Below are positions 49,425 to 58,157 of a DNA stretch of 64,000 bases, in pieces. The notes below the pieces were generated by a model. It was not told the origin of the DNA, did not search any database, and was given only the letters and a program-made list of their open reading frames with translations. The DNA comes from Alphaproteobacteria bacterium. Its GTDB lineage: Bacteria; Pseudomonadota; Alphaproteobacteria; UBA828. The number at the start of each line of letters is the position of its first letter. Positions within the stretch are counted from its first letter, which is position 1. The stretch spans positions 1-64,000 of the forward strand of contig JAJEEP010000140.1 of NCBI GenBank assembly GCA_022820945.1, read 5' to 3'. The translations under genes were made by a program, and so were the position numbers.

Positions 49425-50049
49425 CGAGCAGACGGTTGTGGGCCCGGGCGTACTCCATGATGAGGGAGTGTTTAATGTCGTTGACGCTGCCGTGCACGAG
49501 CGCGCCCTTGCCGGTCAGCCCGAAGCGGAACACGGTCAGCTCGTGGCGGAGGAAGCGCAACTCGACCTCCTTCTCCAAGATTGGTGTGGGCCTGTCCTCA
49601 CCCTCGCGTTTGACGCTGACCACGACCTGGACCGGGACCGGCGTCGGCTGAATTGGGTCCTCAAGCCGGTAGGCCTGGACGTTGACGATCCATTCGCCCG
49701 GCACGATGCCACGACTGTAGACAATCTCGTAATTGATGTCGGTAAGGTCTTGAAATAAGCCGAGATCGTCGCGTAGCAAATTGACCACCTCGTTACCCTT
49801 GTTGGGAAAACCCACGGGCACCCGCTCCGGCGCCTTGACCCACAGATCGATGTCGGCATCGCGGTCCGACGCCCACAGGAGCTCGATGATCACGTTGCCC
49901 GGATCGCTAATTCCGTCGGTCTCGCTCTCGACCTCGGCACCGGGGTTGAGGAACGGCAGCAGCATGAGCACCATCGCGACGAAAGCGGAGAGCGCGAGCA
50001 GCGTGACGTCGCGAAAGATCGTGCCGCTGTCGTCGTCAAACTCGTCCAT
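49405..50049 (-). CDS. Single-TM protein with extracytoplasmic domain, in the ExbD position but not ExbD-like at the C-terminus
   Basis: TIFRDVTLLALSAFVAMVLMLLPFLNP, then WASDRDADIDLWVKAPERVPVGFPNKGNEVVNLLRDDLG...GEWIVNVQAYR. Confidence 0.7.
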   Translation of the reverse strand: MDEFDDDSGTIFRDVTLLALSAFVAMVLMLLPFLNPGAEVESETDGISDPGNVIIELLWASDRDADIDLWVKAPERVPVGFPNKGNEVVNLLRDDLGLFQDLTDINYEIVYSRGIVPGEWIVNVQAYRLEDPIQPTPVPVQVVVSVKREGEDRPTPILEKEVELRFLRHELTVFRFGLTGKGALVHGSVNDIKHSLIMEYARAHNRLLDERPGG

Positions 50050-50680
50050 TGGCCGCGAGCAGCTCGCTGTAGAGGGTGGAAGTGCCGGTCGCCAGCATAC
50101 GGTAGTTGACGGTCAGCCAGAGGCCCAATATGGCGCCTTCGAGTGTCGTATAGAGCGCCACCGACATGCCGCTGATGAGGGTCGAGATCATCGGCTGCAC
50201 GGCGGCGAGGGTGCCGGCCTCCTCCGCCGAGACGCCGGAGAGCGCGATGATGAAGCCTGCCACCGTGCCGATCAGCCCGAGCACCACCAGTGCAGCCGCG
50301 ATTTGTCGTACCACCGCGATACGGCTGAAGAGCCGTGCCTTGAGCGCCTCGGCCATCAACTCCGGGCGCACGGACGCACGGGTCCAGTCGGGAGGAAGGT
50401 CCACCGCCCTGCCCTCCTCCAGCCTGTTGAGGGCGGCGCTCGTCTTGAACAGGCGGTAACCGCAGAGTGCGAGACCCACCGCGAAGACACCGAAAATGAC
50501 GAAGACGAGACCGGTGGGGTCCGCCTCGGCGATCCGCGCAATCCAGCCCTGCGCGCCAGCGAGCCCGAGCAGCGCCGCGCCCACGATATTGACGATCAGG
50601 AACCGGTAGAGGAGCAGATAGCGGCGCAACCGGTCGACTCCTGGGTCGTGGCGGCGGCCTGGCCCGTGCGCGGTGCTCAC
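50036..50680 (-). CDS. MotA/TolQ/ExbB-like proton channel family protein
   Basis: LVVLGLIGTVAGFIIALSGVSAEEAG...ISGMSVALYTTLEGAILGLWLTVNYRMLATGTSTLYSEL. Confidence 0.82.
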   Translation of the reverse strand: MSTAHGPGRRHDPGVDRLRRYLLLYRFLIVNIVGAALLGLAGAQGWIARIAEADPTGLVFVIFGVFAVGLALCGYRLFKTSAALNRLEEGRAVDLPPDWTRASVRPELMAEALKARLFSRIAVVRQIAAALVVLGLIGTVAGFIIALSGVSAEEAGTLAAVQPMISTLISGMSVALYTTLEGAILGLWLTVNYRMLATGTSTLYSELLAANGRV

Positions 50681-50790
50681 GCTGGCCCACCGCGCCCAAG
50701 CGACTGTTTCCGACCGTCTATCGAACGCCGGCGCCTGTCAATGGCGGTGTCCTAGTCCAGCGAACGATGGAGGAAGAGGAGGCCCGGTTA

Positions 50791-51078
50791 TCAGGCCGCA
50801 GCGAAACGCTCCACCGTGATTTGCTGAGCACGATCGCGCGCCTGCCAAAGATCGTAGGCCATTTGCATACCAAGCCAGGTCTCGGGCGTGGAGCCGAACG
50901 CCTTCGACAACCGTATTGCCATGTCGACCGAAATGCCCGTGCGCTCGTTCACGAGTTCGGAAAGCGCCTGTCGCGTGACCCCAAGCCCCTGAGCGGCCCG
51001 CGTCACGGTGAGCCCCAGGGGCTCCAGACATTGCCGCTTCACGATCCCACCCGGATGCGGCGGATTGTGCATCGCCAT
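50791..51078 (-). CDS. higA: HigA-type antitoxin (XRE family)
   Basis: MHNPPHPGGIVKRQCLEPLGLTVTRAAQGLGVTRQALSELVNERTGISVDMAIRLSKAFGSTPETWLGMQMAYDLW. Confidence 0.93.
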   Translation of the reverse strand: MAMHNPPHPGGIVKRQCLEPLGLTVTRAAQGLGVTRQALSELVNERTGISVDMAIRLSKAFGSTPETWLGMQMAYDLWQARDRAQQITVERFAAA

Positions 51079-51089
51079 GACCCGTCTCC

Positions 51090-51150
51090 TCAGTGATAGT
51101 CGACATAATCGCCACAGGTCGCCAGCCTGTGCCTCCGGGCGGCGGGACAG
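51090..51150 (-). pseudogene. Possible HigB toxin C-terminal tail
   Basis: Minus-strand reading ...GDYVDYH* ends just upstream of higA, resembling HigB tails; no room for an intact toxin before the divergent gene at 51190. Confidence 0.45.
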
Positions 51151-51189
51151 TCTATCATTCCCCAATCCCCAGTTACCGGAGAAACCCGA

Positions 51190-52329
51190 ATGATTGAGGC
51201 CGACGCCTTCCTGGAGCCCGCGCGGGATCGCGGGTTCTCGTTCTACACTGGCGTCCCCTGCTCCTTCCTGACCCCGCTGATCAATCGGGTGATCTCCGAC
51301 CCCGCTCTCGCCTATGTCGGCGCGGCGAGCGAAGGCGAGGCGGTCGCGTTAGCGGCGGGCGCCTGGCTCGCGGGCAAGCGCACAGTCGTGATGTGCCAGA
51401 ACTCCGGCCTCGGCAATACAGTCAATCCGCTGACCTCGCTCAACTATCCCTTCCGTATTCCGACACTCATGATCGTCACTTGGCGCGGGCAGCCGGGGCT
51501 CAAGGACGAGCCACAACATGCGCTCATGGGCAAGGTGACGGGAACGCTCCTGGAAACCATCGCCATCGGCCATGCCGGCTTCCCCAGGGAGGTCCAAGCC
51601 GTGCCCGCGACACTCGACCGGGCCGAGCAGGCCATGGAGGCCGACGAGTTGCCCTTTGCGCTCATCATGGAGAAGGGCAGCGTGCGCGACGATGGCCTCG
51701 ATCAGCCGAACCAACCCATCCGCCCGCGCGGCCGAATCGAAGACCTGCGCGAGGGCGGCGAGCGCCCGGCTCGGATCGAACTCCTACGCTGCGTTCAGGC
51801 GCTGGTGCCGGCGGAAACCCCCGTAGTCGCGACCACCGGCAAGACCGGGCGCGAACTCTTCACGCTCGAAGACCGCGCCCAGCAGCTCTACCAAGTGGGC
51901 TCCATGGGTTGTGCCTCGGCGATGGGCCTCGGCATTTCACTCAACACGACCCGCACCGTGCTGGTGCTGGACGGCGACGGCGCTGCGCTGATGAAGCTCG
52001 GCACCATGGCGACCATCGGCGCCAACGCCACCGCCAATCTGATCCATGTCCTGCTGGACAACGGTGTGCACGATTCGACCGGCGGCCAGGCGACCGTCTC
52101 ACCCAACGTGGATTTCGCCGCCGTTGCCCAGGCCTGCGGCTATCCCAGGACCTACCGCTCAGATACCGAAATAGGTTTCGCCCAAGCCCTGGAGGCCGCC
52201 GTCGCCGATGGCGCGAGGCCGGTGCTGATCCATGCGCAGATTGCGCCCGGCTCCCTCGCCGAGCTGGGCCGGCCCACGATATCGCCCCGCGATGTGGCAC
52301 GGCGCTTCCGCACCTTCTTGGCGGGATGA
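51190..52329 (+). CDS. Phosphonopyruvate decarboxylase-like TPP enzyme
   Basis: FYTGVPCSFLTPLINRVI...VGAASEGEAVALAAGAWLAGKRTVVMCQNSGLGNTVNPLTSLNYPFRIPTLMIVTWRGQPGLKDEPQH; TPP motif LDGDGAALMKLGTMATIGANATANLIHVLLDN. Confidence 0.92.
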   Translation: MIEADAFLEPARDRGFSFYTGVPCSFLTPLINRVISDPALAYVGAASEGEAVALAAGAWLAGKRTVVMCQNSGLGNTVNPLTSLNYPFRIPTLMIVTWRGQPGLKDEPQHALMGKVTGTLLETIAIGHAGFPREVQAVPATLDRAEQAMEADELPFALIMEKGSVRDDGLDQPNQPIRPRGRIEDLREGGERPARIELLRCVQALVPAETPVVATTGKTGRELFTLEDRAQQLYQVGSMGCASAMGLGISLNTTRTVLVLDGDGAALMKLGTMATIGANATANLIHVLLDNGVHDSTGGQATVSPNVDFAAVAQACGYPRTYRSDTEIGFAQALEAAVADGARPVLIHAQIAPGSLAELGRPTISPRDVARRFRTFLAG

Positions 52330-52341
52330 GCCAAGCCGGTG

Positions 52342-52358
52342 TGACAGGTAAACTGTCA
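52342..52358. promoter_or_regulatory. Palindrome tgacag-gtaaa-ctgtca, candidate operator
   Basis: Perfect 6-bp inverted repeat upstream of a TATAAT box and a transporter gene. Confidence 0.4.
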
Positions 52359-52382
52359 TCATGTATCCGGCCAGCGTTGGCG

Positions 52383-52388
52383 TATAAT
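52383..52388 (+). promoter_or_regulatory. Consensus -10 hexamer TATAAT upstream of the TAXI binding-protein gene
   Basis: cgTATAATgtgcc 33 bp before the ATG at 52422; no convincing -35. Confidence 0.4.
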
Positions 52389-52421
52389 GTGCCGATGTTG
52401 AACTCATAGGGAGGACAGATC

Positions 52422-53420
52422 ATGACGCTACTCAGACTCACGACGTGCGCGCTGGCCGCCGTTGCCCTCATGGGCGCGACCTTCAGCGCTGCCAACGAGG
52501 CGAGCGCGCAGGAGAAGAAGTTCATCTCCATCGGTACCGGTGGACCCACCGGCGTCTATTTCGTGGTCGGCAACTCGGTTTGCCGCATGGTCCACAAGGA
52601 GGCCGCCGAGGGCCGCAAAGAGGGCCGCAAGCACGGCATCCGCTGCGCCGCGCCCTCCACCGGCGGCTCGACCTACAACATCGGCCAGATCTGCCAGGGC
52701 GAGCTCGACTTCGGCGTCGCCCAGTCCGACTGGCAGTTCCACGCGGTCAACGGCAGCTCCGACAAGGTCACGAACTGCCCCGGCCTGCGTGCGGTCTTCT
52801 CGGTGCACGGCGAGCCCTTCCACCTGATTGCCGGCGCGGACACGGAGATCGGCTCCTTCACCGAGACGAAAGGCAAGCGGTTGAACATCGGCAACCCCGG
52901 CTCCGGCCAGCGCGGCACGACCGAGGTGCTGATGGAAGGCTACGGCCTGACCACCGACGACTTCGCGGCGGCGACTGAGCTGACCTCGACCGAGCAGTCT
53001 CAGGCCCTCTGCGACGGCAAGATCGACGCCTACGGCTATACGGTCGGCGTGCCCAATGCCGGCGTTTCCGTGGCAACCGACGGCTGTGGTGCCTACATCG
53101 TCAACCTGAACGGCGAGGTCGAGCAGAAGCTGGTGGCCGAGAATCCGTACTATGCCTTCACCACAATCCCGGCCGGCACCTATAAGACCACGACCAGCGA
53201 CGTGACGACGTTCGGCGTGATGGCGACCTTCGTCAGCCACGAGAACGTGCCCGAGGATGTGGTCTACGAGGTCACGCGGGCAGTGATGGAGAACCTGGAC
53301 GACTTCAGGTCTTTACATCCCGCCTTCGCCAACCTCGATCCCGCGAACATGATCAAGAACGGTCTGTCCGCGCCGCTTCATGCGGGTGCGGCCAAGTACT
53401 ACGCTGAACAGGGCTGGTAA
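52422..53420 (+). CDS. TAXI family TRAP transporter solute-binding protein
   Basis: Signal peptide, then KKFISIGTGGPTGVYFVVGNSVCRMVHKEA...CAAPSTGGSTYNIGQICQGELDFGVAQSDWQFHA. Confidence 0.95.
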   Translation: MTLLRLTTCALAAVALMGATFSAANEASAQEKKFISIGTGGPTGVYFVVGNSVCRMVHKEAAEGRKEGRKHGIRCAAPSTGGSTYNIGQICQGELDFGVAQSDWQFHAVNGSSDKVTNCPGLRAVFSVHGEPFHLIAGADTEIGSFTETKGKRLNIGNPGSGQRGTTEVLMEGYGLTTDDFAAATELTSTEQSQALCDGKIDAYGYTVGVPNAGVSVATDGCGAYIVNLNGEVEQKLVAENPYYAFTTIPAGTYKTTTSDVTTFGVMATFVSHENVPEDVVYEVTRAVMENLDDFRSLHPAFANLDPANMIKNGLSAPLHAGAAKYYAEQGW

Positions 53421-53437
53421 GAGTCCTCGCGATCATG

Positions 53438-53476
53438 ACGGCCGGCACCCCTGAACGGGTGCCGGCCGTTCGTTTT
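53438..53476 (+). terminator. Rho-independent terminator/attenuator between TAXI and TRAP permease genes
   Basis: acggccggcaccc-ctgaac-gggtgccggccgt, then tcgtttt. Confidence 0.8.
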
Positions 53477-53532
53477 CAGATTGTTCCGAGGCGAACAACA
53501 CAAAGGGGCGCACGCGCCGGACAGGGGCGCCC

Positions 53533-55908
53533 GTGACGAATAGCGAGCCGAGCGCGGCGGCCACGCCCGCCGACGTTCAAGAGACCCTGGAGAAGGTCGA
53601 GTACCAGGGGCGCCGGCAGGGGCCGCGCCTGGCACTGCTCGTCAGCCTGCTTTGCTTCCTGTGGTCGGTCTACCAGCTCTGGATCGCCTCGCCCCTGCCC
53701 TTCATGTTCGACTTCGCAATCATCGGCGACGTGCCGGCGCGCGGCATTCATCTGTCGTTCGCACTGCTGCTCTGCTTCCTGATGTACCCGCTGACGCGCC
53801 GCTGGAGCGAGCGCGGACTGCCACCGTGGGACATCCTCTGCGCACTCGCCGGCTGCGCCGCGGCCCTCTACCTGTTCTTCGGTTGGGACGGCCTCGTCTC
53901 CCGTCACGGGCTCCTCTACGTCTGGAATGGCATTCCGGTCGAAGCCATCCTCGGCGGCGTCGGCATCCTGCTGCTGTTGGACGCGACGCGGCGCGCCATC
54001 GGGATACCGCTCGTCATTGTCTGCGCGGTCTTCCTTGTCTACTCGATCTTCGGCCAGTCGATGCCGGACGTCATCTCGCACAAGGGGCTGAGCCTGAACC
54101 GGCTGATCGGTTATCAGTGGCTCACGGGCGAGGCGATTTTCGGCATACCGCTCAGCGTCTCGGTCAGCTTTGTGTTCCTGTTCGTTCTGTTCGGCGCGTT
54201 GCTCGACAAGGCAGGCGCCGGGCAGTACTTCCTCGCGCTCTCCTTCGCCATGGTGGGACGCTTTACCGGCGGGCCGGCCAAGGCGGCAATTCTAGCATCG
54301 GGCATGACCGGCATGGTCTCCGGTTCGTCGATCGCCAATGTCGTCACGACGGGGACCTTCACCATTCCCGTCATGCGGCGAATCGGCATGCCCGCGGTGA
54401 AGGCCGGTGCCATCGAGGTGGCAGCGTCGACCAACGGCCAGATCATGCCGCCGATCATGGGAGCGGCCGCCTTTATCATCGCCGAGTTCATCGGTATCTC
54501 CTATTTCGACGTGGTGGCGGCGGCAGCGATTCCGGCCGTGCTCAGCTATCTCGCGCTGCTCTACATCTCCCACCTGGAGGCCAAGAAGCTCGGGCTCAAG
54601 GGCCTACCGCGGGTCGAGATTCCGCCGTTTCGGAAGACCTTTCTCAGCGGCGCCCATCACCTGATACCCATCTTCATTCTGGTCTATCTGCTGATGGTCG
54701 AGCGCTGGAGCGCGCACAGCGCGGTCTTCTATTCGATTCTCTCGGTGATGGGGATCATCGTCGTCAGGCGGATCATCGCGTCGGTCCGCGGCGGCGATCA
54801 ACCCATGGGCGAGGCGGTGCGCGACGGCTTCACCGAGGTCTACATCGGCATGGTCGCAGGCGCGCGGAACATGATCGGCATCGCCGTTGCCGTCGCCGCT
54901 GCAGGCATCATCGTGGGTGCTGTCTCCTCCACAGGCCTCAACAACGCTATGGTGGGCGTCGTCGAGGCGATCGCCGGCGGCAACGTCTACATCCTGCTCG
55001 GGCTGACTGCGATCCTCTGCATCATTCTCGGCATGGGCCTGCCGACCACCGCCAACTACCTGGTCGTCGCCTCGCTGCTGGCCGGCGTGCTGGTGGAGCT
55101 GGGCAATGCAGCGGGGCTCGTCCTGCCGCTCATCGCCATCCACCTCTATGTCTTCTATTACGGCTTGCTGGCGGATTCGACGCCACCCGTCTGCCTTGCC
55201 GCCTTCGCGGCCTCGGCCATATCGAGGGCGGATCCGCTGAAGACCGGCGTGCAGTCCTTCATGTACGACATCCGCACGGCCATCCTGCCGCTGGTCTTCC
55301 TGTTCAACACGGAGCTGCTGCTGATCGGTGTCGAGAGCATCTGGCACGGGGCGCTGGTCGCGGTCATGTCGCTGCTCGCGATCCTTGCCTTCAGCTCGCT
55401 CACCCAGGGTTGGATGTTCGTCAAGGTACGCTGGTACGAGGCGATTCTGCTCGCCGCGGCCTGCTTCATGCTGTTCCGCCCCGGCTTCTTCATGGACCAT
55501 ATCGCGCCGCCCTTCGAACCGGTCGCGTTCCAGTCCTTCATCTCCAGCACGTTCACGCCGGAGCCAGGCCGCCAGGTTCGCCTGCACGTGACGCGGGAGA
55601 CCGACTACGGCGAGCGTTACAAACTGTTCGTGCTGGAAACCCCGGTGGAACAGGCAACGACGCCGGCGGAGACCTTCGGCGTCGGGCTCGAGCGGGAGGA
55701 GGACGGCCGCTACGCCGTGGTCGACCTCGCCTGGAACGGGCTGGCGGAGCAGGCGGGCCTGGACTGGGGCGACTACGTCACGGACGTGGACGTGGAGCAG
55801 ACCGACCTGCCGCCCAAGGAGCTCATCTATCCTGTCGGCCTCGCGTTGCTGGGCCTAGTCTTCCTGTCGCAACTCGTGCGCGGAAGGCGTGCCGCGCGGG
55901 CGTCATAG
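53533..55908 (+). CDS. Fused TRAP transporter permease (4TM/12TM) with C-terminal DUF3394/PDZ-like extension
   Basis: Multi-TM; GMTGMVSGSSIANVVTTGTFTIPVMRRIGMPAVKAGAIEVAASTNGQIMPPIMGAAAFIIAEF; tail VVDLAWNGLAEQAGLDWGDYVTDVDVEQ. Confidence 0.93.
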   Translation: MTNSEPSAAATPADVQETLEKVEYQGRRQGPRLALLVSLLCFLWSVYQLWIASPLPFMFDFAIIGDVPARGIHLSFALLLCFLMYPLTRRWSERGLPPWDILCALAGCAAALYLFFGWDGLVSRHGLLYVWNGIPVEAILGGVGILLLLDATRRAIGIPLVIVCAVFLVYSIFGQSMPDVISHKGLSLNRLIGYQWLTGEAIFGIPLSVSVSFVFLFVLFGALLDKAGAGQYFLALSFAMVGRFTGGPAKAAILASGMTGMVSGSSIANVVTTGTFTIPVMRRIGMPAVKAGAIEVAASTNGQIMPPIMGAAAFIIAEFIGISYFDVVAAAAIPAVLSYLALLYISHLEAKKLGLKGLPRVEIPPFRKTFLSGAHHLIPIFILVYLLMVERWSAHSAVFYSILSVMGIIVVRRIIASVRGGDQPMGEAVRDGFTEVYIGMVAGARNMIGIAVAVAAAGIIVGAVSSTGLNNAMVGVVEAIAGGNVYILLGLTAILCIILGMGLPTTANYLVVASLLAGVLVELGNAAGLVLPLIAIHLYVFYYGLLADSTPPVCLAAFAASAISRADPLKTGVQSFMYDIRTAILPLVFLFNTELLLIGVESIWHGALVAVMSLLAILAFSSLTQGWMFVKVRWYEAILLAAACFMLFRPGFFMDHIAPPFEPVAFQSFISSTFTPEPGRQVRLHVTRETDYGERYKLFVLETPVEQATTPAETFGVGLEREEDGRYAVVDLAWNGLAEQAGLDWGDYVTDVDVEQTDLPPKELIYPVGLALLGLVFLSQLVRGRRAARAS

Positions 55909-55949
55909 AGACGGGCGCGGCCCGCACAGCTGCGCCCCTGCTCCACCCT

Positions 55950-58013
55950 CTACAAAGTCCGGCACAGGCGGAACGCGTCGAGCACGGCGGCGTAGATGTT
56001 GCGGCTGGAGACCGCGTCGCCGATACGGAAGAGCACGAAGCCGTCGCTCTCGCTTTCCGGTTGCGGTGCGCCCGACAGCAGAGCCTGCTGATCGACCACG
56101 CCCCGGTTTGACGCGCGATCTGCCAGCCCGCGATAGAGGGCGTCTGCGGGGCGCGTCCCGTGCTCGACCACGATGCGGCCGGTCTCGTGCTCCTCCGCCT
56201 CATCGGTCAATTCGTTGCGGAAGGTCACGCGCAGCCGGTTGCCGTCACGTTCGACCCGCTCAAGCCGCCGGTCCAGCCTGGACTCGATGCCGAGCTCGTA
56301 GGTGCGCCGGCGCCAGATGACCTGCTCCGCGTAGGACATCTCCATCGCGAGATGGCCGTCGAGGCCGAAGAACGCGACTTCCCCGCCCGCCTGCCGGATC
56401 GCCTCCGCAGCCGTGAGCGCCGCGTGGCGGCCGGTCCCGTCGTAGACGATGGAGTCTTCGGCAGCTCTGGCAGCGCCAGAGAGGACATCCCAGACGCTGG
56501 TGCAGTGCTCCGCGCCTTCGATCCAGTCAAGATCGGGCGCGCCGCCCGTAGCGACGATGACGACATCAACGCCGTCCAAGGCAATCCTGCCGGGTTCGAT
56601 CGGTGAGTTGAGACGTACGTCGACACCAAGCCGCTCCAACTCGCAGGCTCGCCACTCGACAATCCCCGCTAGTTGGCCGCGCCAGCTTGCCTGCGCCGCC
56701 AGCAGCACCTGTCCGCCGAGCCTCCCCGTCGCCTCGCAAAGCCGCACGTCGTGGCCCCGCTCGGCGCAGACTCGCGCGGCCTCCAACCCGGCCGGCCCGC
56801 CACCCGCAACCAGCACACGCCGCTTCGTCGCCGCCGGCGCGATTGCGTGCGGCAACGCCGCCTCGTGGCCGGTGGAGGGATTGTGAATGCAGGTCGGGCG
56901 CAGCGGACTCATGCAATGGGTCGCGCCCACGCAGGGCCGCACACGCGCCTCCTCGCCGCGCGCGAGCTTCGTCACCAGCTCGGGGTCCGCAATGTGTGCG
57001 CGGGTCATCGACACCATGTCGAGCAGGCCGTCGCGAATCGCGCGCCGCGCCGTCTCCAGCGACGTGATGCGAGTCGCATGGAAGACCGGGAGCCCTACCG
57101 CCTGCTTGAAGGCGCCGGCGCGGGCCAGGAACGGTGCTTCGGGCGAGGCCATGCCCGGCATGCAGTCCGCCGCGAGCTTGTACTCCGTGTCGATGCGGCC
57201 ATAGATCGCATTGAAGAAGTCGATGGTGCCGGACGCCTCGAAGGTAGCGGCGATCTTCAGGCCGTCCTCGAAGGTGAGATGGTGCGGGCCCGCTTCGTCG
57301 ATCACGAAGCGGATGCCGACGATGAAGTCGTCGCCGACGCGCTTGCGGATCGCCTCGTGCACCATCAGCCCGAAGCGGCAGCGGTTCTCGACCGAACCGC
57401 CGAAGCTGTCGCCGCGCCGATTGGTGGCCGGCGAGAGGAACTGGCCGATGAGGTGAGCGCCGGCGAAGGTCTCGATGCCGTCGAGCCCGCCCTCCCTGCA
57501 GCGCGTCGCCGCCTCGCCGAAGTCGTTCGCGACGCGCGCAATGTCGTGCTCGTCCATCTCCTTCGCAAAGGCTCGATGCAGGGTCTCGCGCACGGGCGAC
57601 GGGCCGATGGGCGCAAGCGCCGCCCCGGCGTAAGGCTCGGCCCGCCCGCCGACGTGGCTCACCTGGCACATCAGGGCGGCGCCGTGGGCGTGGATGCGCC
57701 GCGAGAACTGCTGGAGGTGCTCGACCACGCGCTCGTCGTAGAGGTTGATCTGCGGCAGGCTCCACGCGGACTCGGGCGAGACGTTCGATGAGCCGCCGAA
57801 CATGGTGAGCGCCAGCCCGCCCCGCGCCTTGGCCTCGTGGTAGCGCTGGTAGCGCTCACTCGGCATGCCGTCCTCGACCAGTCCGCACGCGTGGCTGGTG
57901 CTCATGATGCGGTTCTTGAGGGTGAGGTGCTTCAGCCTGAAGGGCTGGAGCAGAGGATCGCTCGCGGAGTCATGGGATACCGGCACCGTCTCGGCCATGT
58001 TCCTGCTCTCCAC
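55950..58013 (-). CDS. Old-yellow-enzyme / 2,4-dienoyl-CoA reductase-type NADH:flavin oxidoreductase
   Basis: FMN TIM-barrel N-terminal half (LTLKNRIMSTSHACGL); 4Fe-4S cluster C-x-HCMSPLRPTC-like; FAD/NAD half VLVAGGGPAGLEAARVCAERGHDVRLCEATGRLGGQ. Confidence 0.92.
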   Translation of the reverse strand: MESRNMAETVPVSHDSASDPLLQPFRLKHLTLKNRIMSTSHACGLVEDGMPSERYQRYHEAKARGGLALTMFGGSSNVSPESAWSLPQINLYDERVVEHLQQFSRRIHAHGAALMCQVSHVGGRAEPYAGAALAPIGPSPVRETLHRAFAKEMDEHDIARVANDFGEAATRCREGGLDGIETFAGAHLIGQFLSPATNRRGDSFGGSVENRCRFGLMVHEAIRKRVGDDFIVGIRFVIDEAGPHHLTFEDGLKIAATFEASGTIDFFNAIYGRIDTEYKLAADCMPGMASPEAPFLARAGAFKQAVGLPVFHATRITSLETARRAIRDGLLDMVSMTRAHIADPELVTKLARGEEARVRPCVGATHCMSPLRPTCIHNPSTGHEAALPHAIAPAATKRRVLVAGGGPAGLEAARVCAERGHDVRLCEATGRLGGQVLLAAQASWRGQLAGIVEWRACELERLGVDVRLNSPIEPGRIALDGVDVVIVATGGAPDLDWIEGAEHCTSVWDVLSGAARAAEDSIVYDGTGRHAALTAAEAIRQAGGEVAFFGLDGHLAMEMSYAEQVIWRRRTYELGIESRLDRRLERVERDGNRLRVTFRNELTDEAEEHETGRIVVEHGTRPADALYRGLADRASNRGVVDQQALLSGAPQPESESDGFVLFRIGDAVSSRNIYAAVLDAFRLCRTL

Positions 58014-58157
58014 TACAAGGCGCGTGCCCGTCGTCTATGGGCGCGTGCAGGATAGCCGCGCCGGGTTCCGGCAGCGACAGTGGAGCCTCAGGAATCCTGT
58101 TGCGCGCGTTCGATAGCCGTGCGCCAAATGCGCCGCCTTCTCTCCGGAGCCTGACGC

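Noticed and set aside
50036-50680. Zorya defence system (ZorA-like)
   Set aside because: Protein is short and ExbB-sized, and no ZorB peptidoglycan-binding domain, ZorC or ZorD-type genes are nearby; kept only as an uncharacterised ExbB-like cluster.
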